The notes beneath the pieces were generated by a model. That model had not been told where the DNA came from, made no database searches, and was given only the letters and a program-made list of their open reading frames with translations. This document shows, one piece after another, positions 10,424 through 20,195 of a DNA stretch of 64,000 nt; within the stretch, counting starts at the first letter, position 1, and every line of letters begins with the position of its first letter. This DNA is from Deltaproteobacteria bacterium (GTDB lineage Bacteria > Myxococcota > Kuafuiibacteriia > Kuafuiibacteriales > Kuafuiibacteriaceae), in assembly GCA_016703535.1 (NCBI GenBank), contig JADJBV010000001.1, forward strand, positions 3,896,001-3,960,000. Direction: 5' to 3'. The position numbers were made by a program, and so were the translations under genes.

Positions 10424-12160
10424 GTGTCCTCAACCCGGGTGATTTTTCAGACCGGCCCCATCAGCCTGCGTGACCAGGCGCTCATGGACCGGCCCCAGGT
10501 CGCTTTGGTCCTCGACCACCCGCGCGGGCTGGAGGTCCGGCCCTTGGTGCAAGGAGGCCGCCTCTTGGTCGGACGGGATGCCCCTGCCGACGTGGTGGTG
10601 GCCGACCCGAGCATCTCCAAGGAACACGCGACCTTCCACTTCGACGGCGAGCGGGTCTATGTCGAGGACCTCGGGTCCACCAACGGGACCACCGTCGATG
10701 GTGAGCCGGTGCCAACCCGGGGCCGTGCCGAACTCACCGCCGACAGTGAGGCAAGGCTCGGGCTGATGCGGGTCAGCCTCTATCAGCGCCCGAACCTCGC
10801 GCCCGTCGATCACGCGCTGGAGGACCTGCTCTCGCAGATCGACCTCGAGCTGGCCCGATGCCGCTACAGCGGGCGAACCGCCACCGTCGCGCTCCTCGAC
10901 GGAGCCGACCCGGTGGCGTTGCGGCGATCGCTCCGTGCCTTCGAGGCCTCAGCGGTGCACTCGGGAGCCTTGAGCGTCCTCCTACTCCCCGAAACGAACG
11001 TGCAGGAGGCGGAGAGGCGGGCGGAGGGCTGGACCCGCGAAAAGGTCCGGGTGGTCCTGGCTCAACTCCCCCACCAGGAGGCGACCGGAGCGGCCCTCGT
11101 TGCCGCCCTCTTGCGGGTCCCGAGGACCAAGCCGCTTCAGATCCTCCCCAACGCCCACCGCGCGGTCACGCCGGTCTTGGTCGACCCCCAGGGGCGAAGC
11201 CAAATCGTCGCCGCCAGCGCGGCCATGCAAGAGGTCTTGCGCCTCACGAGGCGGCTCGCCCCGACCGACCTCCCGATGGTCCTTCAAGGCCCGACCGGCG
11301 TCGGCAAAGAGGTCATCGCCCAAGCGATCCACGCTTGGAGTCCGCGCTCCGGCGGACCCTTGATCGCCCTGAACTGCGGCGCCCTCCCCAGCACCCTCCT
11401 GATGAGCGAACTGTTCGGCAACGAAAAGGGCGCCTTCACCGACGCGACCAACCGCCGCGCCGGCCTCCTCGAGTCGGCCAGCACCGGGACCCTCTTCCTC
11501 GACGAGGTCGCCGAGCTGAGCCCCGAAGCCCAAGCCGCCCTCCTCCGGGCTCTCGAGACCAAACGGATCCGCAGGGTGGGCGGCACGCAAGACCTGGGCA
11601 TCGACCTCCGACTGGTCGCCGCCTCCCACGTGGACCTCGAGCAGGCCGTCAAGCAAGGCAAGTTCCGCGAAGACCTCTACCACCGGATCGCCGGCGACAC
11701 GCTCTTCATCCCACCCCTCGCCGAACGGCCCGACGACATCCTTCCCCTCGCCGAGCTCTTCTTGAGGAACTCGCCCCGTCCGCACCTCACCCTGTCGGCC
11801 GCCGCCCAGAACGCCCTCCTCCGCCACCCCTGGCCCGGCAACGCACGCCAACTGCGCAACGCCATTGAACGCGCCGCCGCCCTGGCGACCGAGCGGGAGG
11901 TGAAGGCCGAAGACCTCTTGGCCCTCAAACACCGCCCCACCAAGGCCGTCCCGGGAGCGGCAGTCTCCGATCTCCGAACCGCGGTCGCCGACTACGAGCG
12001 AGGCCTCATCGAGCGTGCGCTCGAGCGCAACGGAGGGAAGAGAAAGCTCACAGCGAAAGAGTTGGGGCTGCCCGAACGAACCCTCTCTAGCCGGATGGAG
12101 ATCCTTGGAATGACCCCGCCTCCAAGCCGCAAGCCCTCCGCGCCTTCGGACCCTGAGTAG
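10424..12160 (+). CDS. FHA-domain sigma54-dependent transcriptional activator
   Basis: A 578-residue protein. The N-terminal FHA domain (about 30-115) shows GRDAPADVVVADPSISKEHA and DLGSTNGT, so it should bind phosphothreonine on a kinase or substrate. The AAA+ sigma54-interaction domain spans about 265-490, with Walker A GPTGVGKE, Walker B LFLDEVAEL and an arginine-rich sensor region. The sigma54-contact loop reads GAFTDA instead of the usual GAFTGA. A Fis-type helix-turn-helix (KLTAKELGLPERTLSSRM) ends the protein. The start is GTG at 10424 with AAGAAGGA 3 bp upstream; a downstream ATG at 10484 is possible. FHA plus Ser/Thr kinases in the same region suggests kinase-controlled sigma54 transcription. 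Confidence 0.9.
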   Translation: MSSTRVIFQTGPISLRDQALMDRPQVALVLDHPRGLEVRPLVQGGRLLVGRDAPADVVVADPSISKEHATFHFDGERVYVEDLGSTNGTTVDGEPVPTRGRAELTADSEARLGLMRVSLYQRPNLAPVDHALEDLLSQIDLELARCRYSGRTATVALLDGADPVALRRSLRAFEASAVHSGALSVLLLPETNVQEAERRAEGWTREKVRVVLAQLPHQEATGAALVAALLRVPRTKPLQILPNAHRAVTPVLVDPQGRSQIVAASAAMQEVLRLTRRLAPTDLPMVLQGPTGVGKEVIAQAIHAWSPRSGGPLIALNCGALPSTLLMSELFGNEKGAFTDATNRRAGLLESASTGTLFLDEVAELSPEAQAALLRALETKRIRRVGGTQDLGIDLRLVAASHVDLEQAVKQGKFREDLYHRIAGDTLFIPPLAERPDDILPLAELFLRNSPRPHLTLSAAAQNALLRHPWPGNARQLRNAIERAAALATEREVKAEDLLALKHRPTKAVPGAAVSDLRTAVADYERGLIERALERNGGKRKLTAKELGLPERTLSSRMEILGMTPPPSRKPSAPSDPE

Positions 12161-12218
12161 TCGGGCAAGGCCCAACGAGGATCGGAGGGTCCAAAAGCCT
12201 CAAGGGCCGCTCACTGGT

Positions 12219-13061
12219 TCATCGCCGAGACGCACGTGGACTACGAGAGCTTCGGCGGGCCAACGCGGCGAGGTATTCATTGGCGGTCATGGCGTGGGCT
12301 GCGGCGAGCCTTTGCAGCGAGTCGATCTGGGGGACACTCTCCCCCGCTTCGATTCGCCGGACCTGTCGTTCGGTCAGGCCTTCGATGTCGCTCTGCCGAA
12401 GGCCCTTCTCTTCGCGAAACTGGCGGATGGCCCTCGCGTATCGGGCAGCCTCCTCACGCGCTCTTCGCTGATGGGCCTCCCGAACGTCAGGATCACCGAG
12501 TTCCCGGATCGTATCGAGGTTGATGTCCACGTCTCCATCTTCCCAGTGAATGCGGCTTCCGCTTGAGCTTACGGCGAACGCCGGTAGTGCCTTGGTGGAC
12601 AGGCGCGCCAGCGCAGGAATTTCGGCGAGTGGCACCTCATAGCGCCTCGGCTCACAACTCCAGACCACGAGATGGCTGCCCTGAATGCTCGCCGTCGCGA
12701 TCAACTGCTTGGTCGCGTTGTTCCTCCGAGCCCGCACGAGCCGCTGCAGCACCTCGGGGCTCGTGGCAATCACCGGCTCCTGCGCCCGTCGAGTCGCCCA
12801 ATGAACGAAGTGCTGCGCCAAAGCCGGCGTGAGGCCACCCACGGGAGGCAACAACACGAAAGGCACGTGCTTCGACGTCCCCTCAATCAAGACCCGCAGC
12901 GCATCCGTGGACAGGTCGGAGTCCAAGGCCACGAGGAGTTGTCCTTGCGGCTTGGGCGAAGATGGAGCGAAGCGGATCACCGATCGCACCGGACCAAGGG
13001 CCGCGACGACCCGCTGTTTGGCCGCCTCGCCGGGCACTAAGATCTCGACGCTGGTCGACAT
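12219..13061 (-). CDS. DUF2442-like protein with C-terminal XRE helix-turn-helix
   Basis: A 280-residue protein. The central part (about 145-180) contains VSSGSRIHWEDGDVDINLDT, close to the end of DUF2442 proteins (the pattern 'G-x-x-IHW-x-x-x-D-x-D'). The last 70 residues are a Cro/C1-type HTH (EEKGLRQSDIEGLTERQVRR-IEAGESVPQ). The first 110 residues are unassigned. It lies 4 bp downstream of the DUF4160 gene. DUF4160-DUF2442 pairs are commonly predicted toxin-antitoxin modules, with DUF2442 as antitoxin and autoregulator. The HTH supports a repressor role. Confidence 0.75.
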   Translation of the reverse strand: MSTSVEILVPGEAAKQRVVAALGPVRSVIRFAPSSPKPQGQLLVALDSDLSTDALRVLIEGTSKHVPFVLLPPVGGLTPALAQHFVHWATRRAQEPVIATSPEVLQRLVRARRNNATKQLIATASIQGSHLVVWSCEPRRYEVPLAEIPALARLSTKALPAFAVSSSGSRIHWEDGDVDINLDTIRELGDPDVREAHQRRAREEAARYARAIRQFREEKGLRQSDIEGLTERQVRRIEAGESVPQIDSLQRLAAAHAMTANEYLAALARRSSRSPRASRR

Positions 13062-13065
13062 GCCC

Positions 13066-13344
13066 TTACCTCTCCGGTCCGGGCGCGGTGAAGTTCACCT
13101 TCTCCGCCCACTCGGTTTCGAGCGCCTCTCGGTGCGCCTCGGTCAATGCGCGGAGCTCCTTCTTCATTTTGGCGCTTGGCCCCTTACCCCAGCATGTCTC
13201 GAACATCCCAGGACCATCGCGCCTGATGAACACCCGAACCTCCCACTCGCCCGGCTTCTCCGCGTGGAAGTGAGGCGGCAGGTGGTCGTTGGAGTTGAAC
13301 CAGAGGTCCAATCCGTTGATAGAGAACGCGGCGACTCTGCCCAC
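13066..13344 (-). CDS. DUF4160 protein, likely toxin partner of the downstream DUF2442-HTH gene
   Basis: A 92-residue protein with NDHLPPHFHAEK near residue 20, the hallmark of DUF4160 (small proteins with an HxPPHFHA motif). It overlaps nothing and precedes the DUF2442-HTH gene by 4 bp, the usual order of this pair. It is annotated as a putative toxin by family context; no biochemical activity is visible from sequence. The start is the ATG at 13344. Confidence 0.8.
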   Translation of the reverse strand: MGRVAAFSINGLDLWFNSNDHLPPHFHAEKPGEWEVRVFIRRDGPGMFETCWGKGPSAKMKKELRALTEAHREALETEWAEKVNFTAPGPER

Positions 13345-13491
13345 ACTGGTGGAAGCCTAGGCGCTGACGGACATTTCTGTCAACCGACCGACAATGTCCG
13401 GTGACGTTGGCGCTGAAGGGCGATCGACCAGGCGACGCGCAAGCCCTCCGATAGCGGCGCGGTAGGCTGCGCCGCGAAAGATGGCCCTCTG

Positions 13492-16122
13492 TCAGTTTAG
13501 GTCGAACAGCGGCACGTACCAGGCAAGGCCCAAGGAAAAGATCCAGGCCCCTTGCGTGTTACCTGGCTCGGCCCCCTGGGATGTTTGGGGGAACAGGCCG
13601 GGAGAAAACCGAACGTCGGCGCCCAGGACGAACGCATTCGAAGGATCGTCGATCCACAGCAGCCAGCCGGCCTGGAGACCAAGCGCCAAGGACGCCGTAG
13701 GAACCGCCGGATCCGTGACCTTCATTTGGCCCGAGTAGGCAAGGTACTGGGCCACATCGACCACCGTGGCCATCAGGTGGAACCCATCAAACCCATAGGT
13801 CTGTTGTCCATGCAGCTCCGGGGAAAGGCGCTGAACGGCGATGCCGAGCGGCAAGCTGAGCTGCGGGCCGCGGGCGTGACAAAGGTCCCTAGCCAACTCG
13901 CAGGTCACCCCGACCCGGACCCCGACCGGAACACCAAAAGAGACGACCAGGTCGCCAGCCCGATCCCGACGGCTCGAGATCCCGTCGATGAGGCCGGCGA
14001 GCGCTGCCTTTCGGGCGGCCCTCGCTTCAGCAGGATCCGCTTGGCCATCGCGATAGGACGAGGCGTAGGTCAAGATCGCGTTGATCCAGGTCGTGAGTCG
14101 GGTCAGTGCCTGGCTAACCTTGGTCAGGTTCGGCGATCGATCGGCCACCGCGGCCACCAGCTGGATCATGGCCGCGAGACAGCTCGTTGAGTCTCCGCGA
14201 TGAAGCGCCCGACCAAAATCGGCTGCCCGCTTCACTGCCGTCAAGGGTGAAACATCAACCTGATTGCGCGGGTCGGTAGGCTCGATGCGCTCAGCCTCGG
14301 CCTCCAAGATCGAAAGTGTCAACTCGAGGAACCGGCGTCTCTTCTGAGGCTGGGTGTCTCCTGCCTCCGGTCGAAGAAGGCGAAGGGCCTCCGAGGCGAT
14401 GCGTTCGGGAACCTGGGTCCGCAGTTGGAAGCGGGATTGGATGACGTTCGTTAGGCGCTCGAACTCCTCGGCGCTCGGATACGTCCCGAGACGCAGCTCC
14501 AAGAGGTCACGCCGGCGGCCTTTCGTCGCGTCGAGCACCTGCGTGAGGCTCGTGCGGCTCTGAATCTCTTTGGAAACCACGTTCCCGAGTTCATCAAGCT
14601 GTCCTTGAAGTCGCTCATCGAACGATTTGGCGTTGGGGCACCCGACGTAGACCTGCGTCGCCGAGAGGAGCTCAAGGGCGTCACACTGATCTTGCGTTGG
14701 CGATGCATCCGTCAGCACTCGGACCTCGTCCCGGCTCCTCCACCACTGCAGCGTGGCCTCCTTGGTTTGGCCCGTGACAAGGAGGAACGCCAGCTCGCTC
14801 GGAAGGTCGGTCGGGTCTCGGAGCGGTGGTATCGGCGCCTCTTGCTTAATCAGAGCGCTCACGAACTCCGCAAGGCCACGCGGATCGCAGCCGCCCTCGG
14901 CGTGGCACTGGGCTGCTGCGGCCAGGCCCACCCGCCCCGCCGCCCAACCACCGTCGGCGTCCCGTCGTCCCAGGGCCCGAGCCAATTGCCCAAGAAGGAG
15001 CTGTGGATCTACCTCTCCACGAAAGCTGGAGTTCTGGAGTGCGCCAAGCACACCCAAGACCTCACCGATCACCGCCTGGCGGTCGAGCCGGTTTTCGCCA
15101 AGGACCTGGCCCAATAGCGCCCTGACCAAGTCGTAGCCAACCTCAACCAGATCTTCTTGGACCGCCGCGACGAGCGGAGTGAGATTTGCAGCGAGATCTC
15201 GAAGCTGCGTCGTTCCGAGGAGATGGCATACCCGCGGCAGCATGCGTCGATGGGGGCCTCTGCCCCCCGGCGCTGGGCCCATGCCACCCGAACTCCACAA
15301 AATCTCATCGCAAACAAGCGAAGCGAGGCGCCGCTGGAGGACCGCGAGAGCGCCAGCTTCCGCCCGTTCCACGACAACCTCGGCGATCGCCGTGAACGCG
15401 TCCCGAAGAAGGTCGGTTCCTGGCACCGCCAACGCACCAAAGGCCCGACCTTCGATGCGAACGCCGCCGGCCTCCCGCCCGAAGCGTTTTCCAAGGGAAG
15501 CGAGCAGGTCGTCCGTCTTGGGAGGATCACTGACCTCCACCTTCGCGACCAGAAAGTGCGGCAGCAGGATCTTGTCAGAGTGGTCGGGCGGACTCCAGGT
15601 CCGGAGCACCAGGCCGCGCTGCTGGAGAACGTCGCAGTCGCCGCGTTGATCGCGTCGTTCGCTCCACCAGGAAAAGTCGACGCCCGGCGCCCTCGGGTTC
15701 TCCACTCGGTCGCCAAAACAGGCCAGCTCCCATGTCCCCTCTCCTAGAGTGATCGAGCGACTCAAGGTGCCCGAAGCGAGAGGTTCCCAGGTAACCTCCC
15801 CCGACCCACCCTCCTTGGTGAAAGCACAGCGAAACCGGGACGGCGGTGCCCTCTCGAGGGTGATCGTGACCCTCAGCCTCCGAGCGAGCCACAAGTACGG
15901 GTTCTCTACGCTGCAGCCCCCATCGGATCGTGGGCATGGACTTGGGGCACCAGGTTGCGCGGTGCCCTTCTGCCCACTGTTCTCCTCGTCGCGCTCGGCC
16001 TCATTGACCTTTGAGGCGCAGACCGCGGATGAGTTCAGAGCGTCGACGCGCTCGAACACGTTTACCACAGGCCAAAGGTCTAGTCCGACGAAATAGCTCA
16101 GGAACAAGAGTATTCCGTTCAT
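13492..16122 (-). CDS. Large secreted protein with possible C-terminal outer-membrane beta-domain
   Basis: An 876-residue protein. An N-terminal hydrophobic segment (MNGILLFLSYFVGLDLW) could be a signal anchor. Residues 60-150 have paired Cys. The middle 500 residues are alpha-helical with no known motif. The last 120 residues alternate polar and hydrophobic positions and end with GLAWYVPLFDLN, which would suit a small outer-membrane barrel or beta-sandwich. The start ATG overlaps the stop of the upstream vWA-trypsin gene (ATGA), so it is the third gene of a coupled operon with the genes at 16119 and 17453. The family is unrecognised. Confidence 0.65.
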   Translation of the reverse strand: MNGILLFLSYFVGLDLWPVVNVFERVDALNSSAVCASKVNEAERDEENSGQKGTAQPGAPSPCPRSDGGCSVENPYLWLARRLRVTITLERAPPSRFRCAFTKEGGSGEVTWEPLASGTLSRSITLGEGTWELACFGDRVENPRAPGVDFSWWSERRDQRGDCDVLQQRGLVLRTWSPPDHSDKILLPHFLVAKVEVSDPPKTDDLLASLGKRFGREAGGVRIEGRAFGALAVPGTDLLRDAFTAIAEVVVERAEAGALAVLQRRLASLVCDEILWSSGGMGPAPGGRGPHRRMLPRVCHLLGTTQLRDLAANLTPLVAAVQEDLVEVGYDLVRALLGQVLGENRLDRQAVIGEVLGVLGALQNSSFRGEVDPQLLLGQLARALGRRDADGGWAAGRVGLAAAAQCHAEGGCDPRGLAEFVSALIKQEAPIPPLRDPTDLPSELAFLLVTGQTKEATLQWWRSRDEVRVLTDASPTQDQCDALELLSATQVYVGCPNAKSFDERLQGQLDELGNVVSKEIQSRTSLTQVLDATKGRRRDLLELRLGTYPSAEEFERLTNVIQSRFQLRTQVPERIASEALRLLRPEAGDTQPQKRRRFLELTLSILEAEAERIEPTDPRNQVDVSPLTAVKRAADFGRALHRGDSTSCLAAMIQLVAAVADRSPNLTKVSQALTRLTTWINAILTYASSYRDGQADPAEARAARKAALAGLIDGISSRRDRAGDLVVSFGVPVGVRVGVTCELARDLCHARGPQLSLPLGIAVQRLSPELHGQQTYGFDGFHLMATVVDVAQYLAYSGQMKVTDPAVPTASLALGLQAGWLLWIDDPSNAFVLGADVRFSPGLFPQTSQGAEPGNTQGAWIFSLGLAWYVPLFDLN

Positions 16123-17456
16123 TGCTTAGCCTCCGCGCACGCCGAACCAGTCGCTTGATCGATCCACCGCGAGATCGACCCGACCCGGGTGTAGATCCCG
16201 CCTGATCCGCAGCGAAACGTGGCCGAGGCGATCGGCCGGGACACCGAGGAAACAAGCCGGAGTCGGCACTGATCCTGTTCGGCCAGGACCTCGAAGACCG
16301 GTCCGCCTGAGTCCCCGTCACAGGTGTCCGCACCCGAGGCGTCGACGATGGCCATCTCCGAATCTGGGCGACACCGCGTCGGACCGGAGTCCCCGTTTCG
16401 GCAGCCCCAACCGGTTGTACGAAGCCCCACCCAACGTCTTTGGCCGGCGCCGAGGGCGCCCTGGTGGTCCCGGGCTCCAAAGCCAATCGCGTAGAGCGTG
16501 TCCCGGGGCTCGGGGTCATCATTGGAGCAGCGGCGATCTGCCGGCGCCTTCGTCATGGTGGGTATGCGGAGAAGGGCCACATCGGCCTCGGGGTCAGGAT
16601 GCACCACGGTCTCGGCGACGTGGTGGACTTCAACGGTAGCGTTTGATTGCGTCCCAAATCGGGCGAGGTCGACGGGGAGGCAGTGGCGCGCCGTCAGAAG
16701 CCACGATGACTCCACGACTACCCCCGAACACCGGTGAACTCCCTGAAACGACAGGCTCGCCACGCTGGCCACCGTCAGATCGCTGTTGATCGCCTGCTCA
16801 GGGCGTCGACACGGGTCGCATTCCTCGTCGGTGATTGAGCGCCAACGGTCGGAGTCCCATTTTCGCGTCTGGGCGATGGGCGGGCCATTGGTGACCAGAT
16901 GGAGCCAAAGACCTGGAACGTACGAAGCAAACCTGGGGTCGCGAGGGCCCCGGGCCGCCTGCTCACGTTGAGCCGGTGTTGGGTGGTCCAGTCCGTCGGA
17001 AACGAACAAGACCGCACGGCACTCGTCGGGTAGGTTCTTGGGGCACGGGCAGGCAGCAGCAATGGTGAGCGCCTCCTCGCTGTTGCGGTCCAGAAGATGG
17101 TCCAGGGGTGTGAACTTGTGCTTCGCGTCGCGTGTACGCAGCTTATCCAGCAAGAAGGACTCGAGCTCTCGCTTCCCGTCCGTTGCAGCCCAGAATCCCC
17201 AATAGGACACGTGGACCCCGGGACCACGGATCTCAGCAGAGGCCTTGGCTATTGCGTCCCACGCTTCTTCGATCCGTCTCGGTAGGCCCTCCTTCATGCT
17301 GTCGCTCTGGTCGAGCAGGATCACTACGCATCGGCACTCTGGTTCTCCCGCAAGGGCGCTTGAAGTCGATGGCCAGGTTGCGCACCCAACGAAAGCCGCA
17401 AAGATGCGCCAGAGCTTCCCATTCGTGCGCCCTCCCGCGCCGCCACAAGTGCTCAT
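16119..17456 (-). CDS. Secreted von Willebrand A-like domain fused to a trypsin-like serine protease
   Basis: The start is taken as the ATG at 17456 because it overlaps the stop of the preceding gene (ATGA) and gives a signal peptide ending near SSALAG; the frame opens 48 bp earlier. The N-terminal domain starts VVILLDQSDSMKEG, a MIDAS-like DxSxS motif of von Willebrand A domains. The C-terminal half is a chymotrypsin-fold protease: LLTARHCLP (His), DVALLRI (Asp) and CDGDSGGPVF (Ser). The whole triad is present, so it is predicted to be active in the envelope or outside. Length is about 445 residues. A vWA plus trypsin fusion could bind a target by metal and then cleave it. Confidence 0.85.
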   Translation of the reverse strand: MSTCGGAGGRTNGKLWRIFAAFVGCATWPSTSSALAGEPECRCVVILLDQSDSMKEGLPRRIEEAWDAIAKASAEIRGPGVHVSYWGFWAATDGKRELESFLLDKLRTRDAKHKFTPLDHLLDRNSEEALTIAAACPCPKNLPDECRAVLFVSDGLDHPTPAQREQAARGPRDPRFASYVPGLWLHLVTNGPPIAQTRKWDSDRWRSITDEECDPCRRPEQAINSDLTVASVASLSFQGVHRCSGVVVESSWLLTARHCLPVDLARFGTQSNATVEVHHVAETVVHPDPEADVALLRIPTMTKAPADRRCSNDDPEPRDTLYAIGFGARDHQGALGAGQRRWVGLRTTGWGCRNGDSGPTRCRPDSEMAIVDASGADTCDGDSGGPVFEVLAEQDQCRLRLVSSVSRPIASATFRCGSGGIYTRVGSISRWIDQATGSACAEAKQ

Positions 17457-19921
17457 TGTAGGCCGACGATCCGTGGGCGAAGGGCGTTGGTCGGATCGAT
17501 CCAACCGAGGTCGACCTCTTGGTCGCCTACGCAGAGATCGGCGGAGCCTCCGGTGAAGACGGTGTTGGCGATGGTGTTGTTGGAGTTGAGGAATTCCCAG
17601 CCCGTGGGGGTCAACTGCAGCGCTGACACCACCAGGTCGCTTCCGATCTGCTCCTCCACGACCACGGTCATGGCTAGTCGCGTGTGTTGGCCGCGGACGC
17701 GGAGGACGTTGGAAGGCGAGGGCGTGGCCCGAGTGAACGCGCCGGCCCTGGTGAACCCGCTGGGCCCCAGCTCGGCGGCGAGGACGCCGGTGACCCCGAT
17801 GCCGTCACCCTGCGCCCAAACGACGGTGAGCGGCCGTCCTGGGCGGCCCGCAATGACCGGCGAGGATGCGCCGACTCCGGGAGGGTCGTTGAGCTCGTTC
17901 GCGTCGAGGACCCAGTTGGTCCCGTCCCAGTGCCGCACCACGATGACGCCGTGGCCCCGCCCCTCGTTGAAGGCGACGTACGGTTGGCCCTCGTGGTCGG
18001 TGATGCTGGGGTGCCAGGTGAAATAGGCCGAGGAGGTGTTGAGCGTGTTGCCGACCAGCTCCCAGGTCGAGCCGTTCCAGCGCTTCACCAACGTGAACTG
18101 CCAGGGCTGATTCATGTTGTCGACGAAGGCGACGTGAGCCACCCCGCCGACGAAGGCGAGGGATGGGTAGTACGCCGCGGACCCCGGCCCGAAGTTGAGC
18201 GGCTCACCGACCGGCATCCAGTCGGTCCCGTTGAATCGACTGACATGCAGGAGCTGTCCGGGGCCGGTCCAGGTGATCCAAGGGTACCCGGACGGGTCCA
18301 CCTGAAGATCCATCGATTCGTCGTTGCGGTTTGGCTCGAGGTTGATGGGTCCAAGCGACGGCCCGAGTTGGGGCCAGCCCGTCGGTGTCAGATGCACCAC
18401 CCGGAGTTCGCTATCGGCGATGGCCGCGTAGAGCGCGTCGGCCCGCGCCAAAGACAGGCGCGCAACCGGGGTTGAGATCGGGCTCGTTCCCCGCTCAACA
18501 AGCGCGCGCTGAGCGACGTGGAACCAACGGGAGGCGGTCACCGTTCCGAGCGTCAGGTCGAGACGGGAGAAGGCGTTGGCGCTGGTGGTGTTGATGACCC
18601 CGTCGGGCGAGATCTGCGGGGGGATCGCCCCGGGTTCGGGCGCGAAGACCATGCTGGTCGGCAACACCAGGACCGTATTGCCGAAGGGGTCGCGGCCCAC
18701 CACGTCAACCTCGTACTCACGCCCTTCGCGCAGCTGAGGGACGGCGGGGAGCGGGAGGCCGTCGGAGTCCAGGACTTCGATCTCGGCGACCTCCCCGGGG
18801 TAGACGGAGATGGCGGCGGTCCCGCTCTCGAAGCCGGCTCCGGTGTCGAAGCGCGCCGTGAGGACGCCGGTGCCGACGCCCTGGGCCGAGAACCGGACAC
18901 CCGCGGCGTCGATGGAGACCACCTCGCCGACGTCGCCGCTCACCTGGGTGCCTTCGGCGACGAATGGGAACAAGACGTTGAGGTCGTCGCGCCCGTTCAC
19001 GGCGAACACCCGCTCAAAGCCCGCAGCGATGCTCTGGGCGTTCGGCGCCAGGGTGACGGTCCCGGTCGCAAAGGAGCGGGTCACGTCGACGCCGATCGGC
19101 GCCGTCTGGGAGGAGGCCCCTAGGTTGTCCACGGCCTCGATCCAGTACTCGAAGTCGTTGCCGGGGCCCAAGGTTGGCGAGGAAACGAACCCGGCGGGCA
19201 CCGTGGCGGCGTAGGTTCCTTCGGCACCCACCTGCCGAGCCATGGTCAACGTGGCGACGGGCCCACCGGGCCGCCGGAAGTGAAGACGAACACCGGAGAT
19301 CGAGCCCCCGGCCGTATGGTCCCGAGCGGTTGCTCGGATATGGATCGGCGCGCCCGCCCGAATGGGGTTGGGAAAGGGTGCGGTGGCGAGGACGACCGGT
19401 GCGAAGTTGCCCAGCACCAAGGACCGGGCCATGGGGAGGTAGATCGTGAAGTGCTCGATCGAAGCGCGGAGTTCACCACGCAGCGGGTCGAAGGTGCTGG
19501 GCACCGCGAGGTACCGGCCCATGCCTTCGTCGAAGTAGAATAGTTGGGTGCTCGCCGGGTCGAGACCGCGGGATTGAAGGCGCGACACGTCGACGGCCAT
19601 CGTCAGCTGAGCGGGGTGCTCGAGCGAAAACTGGGTCCCAGCCGGGCTGAAGCGATAGGCTTGACCAAAAGCCTCGAAGCCATCGGCGGGGGCCGACGGG
19701 AGGTCCGCGATGGACTCCACTCGGATCTCCATCGCCGACCCAACCGACGCCGAGGGCACCGACAACACCAGCTCGGTGGACAGTCGGACGATGCCTCCGG
19801 AGCTGGGGTCGACCGCACCTGCTCCCGAGTTCGCCGCCGGGGAAGTTGTAGGTTGTTGTGCACATGCCAGCCCGAGCAGGGCGCAGAGGGCAAGACGCTT
19901 CATCAGCGTCCGCGTCTGCAT
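17453..19921 (-). CDS. Large lipoprotein with Ig-like domains and repeat-type C-terminus
   Basis: An 822-residue protein with signal MKRLALCALLGLAC (from a second Met, seven residues in) and a lipobox Cys. An N-terminal ZU5-like stretch follows, including FSPAGTQFSLEHPAQLTMAV. Next come beta-sandwich domains of bacterial Ig type (about 170-480), with IRATARDHTAGGSISGVRLH and VFAVNGRDDLNVL. The last 330 residues contain W-G-S/T-W motifs (RFNGTDWMPVG, RWNGSTWELVG, HWDGTNWVLDA) at regular spacing, typical of a beta-propeller-like repeat. First gene of the operon leading to the vWA-protease and the 876-residue protein. It is a probable surface adhesin or substrate-binding lipoprotein. Confidence 0.8.
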   Translation of the reverse strand: MQTRTLMKRLALCALLGLACAQQPTTSPAANSGAGAVDPSSGGIVRLSTELVLSVPSASVGSAMEIRVESIADLPSAPADGFEAFGQAYRFSPAGTQFSLEHPAQLTMAVDVSRLQSRGLDPASTQLFYFDEGMGRYLAVPSTFDPLRGELRASIEHFTIYLPMARSLVLGNFAPVVLATAPFPNPIRAGAPIHIRATARDHTAGGSISGVRLHFRRPGGPVATLTMARQVGAEGTYAATVPAGFVSSPTLGPGNDFEYWIEAVDNLGASSQTAPIGVDVTRSFATGTVTLAPNAQSIAAGFERVFAVNGRDDLNVLFPFVAEGTQVSGDVGEVVSIDAAGVRFSAQGVGTGVLTARFDTGAGFESGTAAISVYPGEVAEIEVLDSDGLPLPAVPQLREGREYEVDVVGRDPFGNTVLVLPTSMVFAPEPGAIPPQISPDGVINTTSANAFSRLDLTLGTVTASRWFHVAQRALVERGTSPISTPVARLSLARADALYAAIADSELRVVHLTPTGWPQLGPSLGPINLEPNRNDESMDLQVDPSGYPWITWTGPGQLLHVSRFNGTDWMPVGEPLNFGPGSAAYYPSLAFVGGVAHVAFVDNMNQPWQFTLVKRWNGSTWELVGNTLNTSSAYFTWHPSITDHEGQPYVAFNEGRGHGVIVVRHWDGTNWVLDANELNDPPGVGASSPVIAGRPGRPLTVVWAQGDGIGVTGVLAAELGPSGFTRAGAFTRATPSPSNVLRVRGQHTRLAMTVVVEEQIGSDLVVSALQLTPTGWEFLNSNNTIANTVFTGGSADLCVGDQEVDLGWIDPTNALRPRIVGLQ

Positions 19922-19984
19922 CGGCCGTGCCTCGCGGCTTCAACTCCGTTGTCGGCTCGATCCAAGAAGGGCGCGAGCAAGATC

Positions 19985-20000
19985 CTGCCGGTGCCGGCAG
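19985..20000. promoter_or_regulatory. 7-2-7 palindrome, putative operator
   Basis: CTGCCGG-TG-CCGGCAG is a perfect inverted repeat with 7-bp arms and a 2-bp centre. It lies 64 bp upstream of the start of the leftward operon at 19921. It shares the outer CTG/CAG and the geometry with the sites at 1964, 21730, 24950, 29056 and 29102, but its inner bases differ, so it may be a variant or an unrelated site. Confidence 0.35.
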
Positions 20001-20195
20001 TGGGCGCGCTGATGAGTCCACTCGCCAACTGAAGTCGTTGGTTCGGCTGCGGGGGGAAGGCGAACGGTCGAGCACACGGGGCCGGCGCAGGCGGCGCTCA
20101 GGCTCGCGAAGCCTGCGAATCACGAAAGTACTCGAGGCCACGTTGTTGATCTGGAGGTCGTCGTTGGCAAAGTGGGGTTCTTCGGCACGCAGGTT

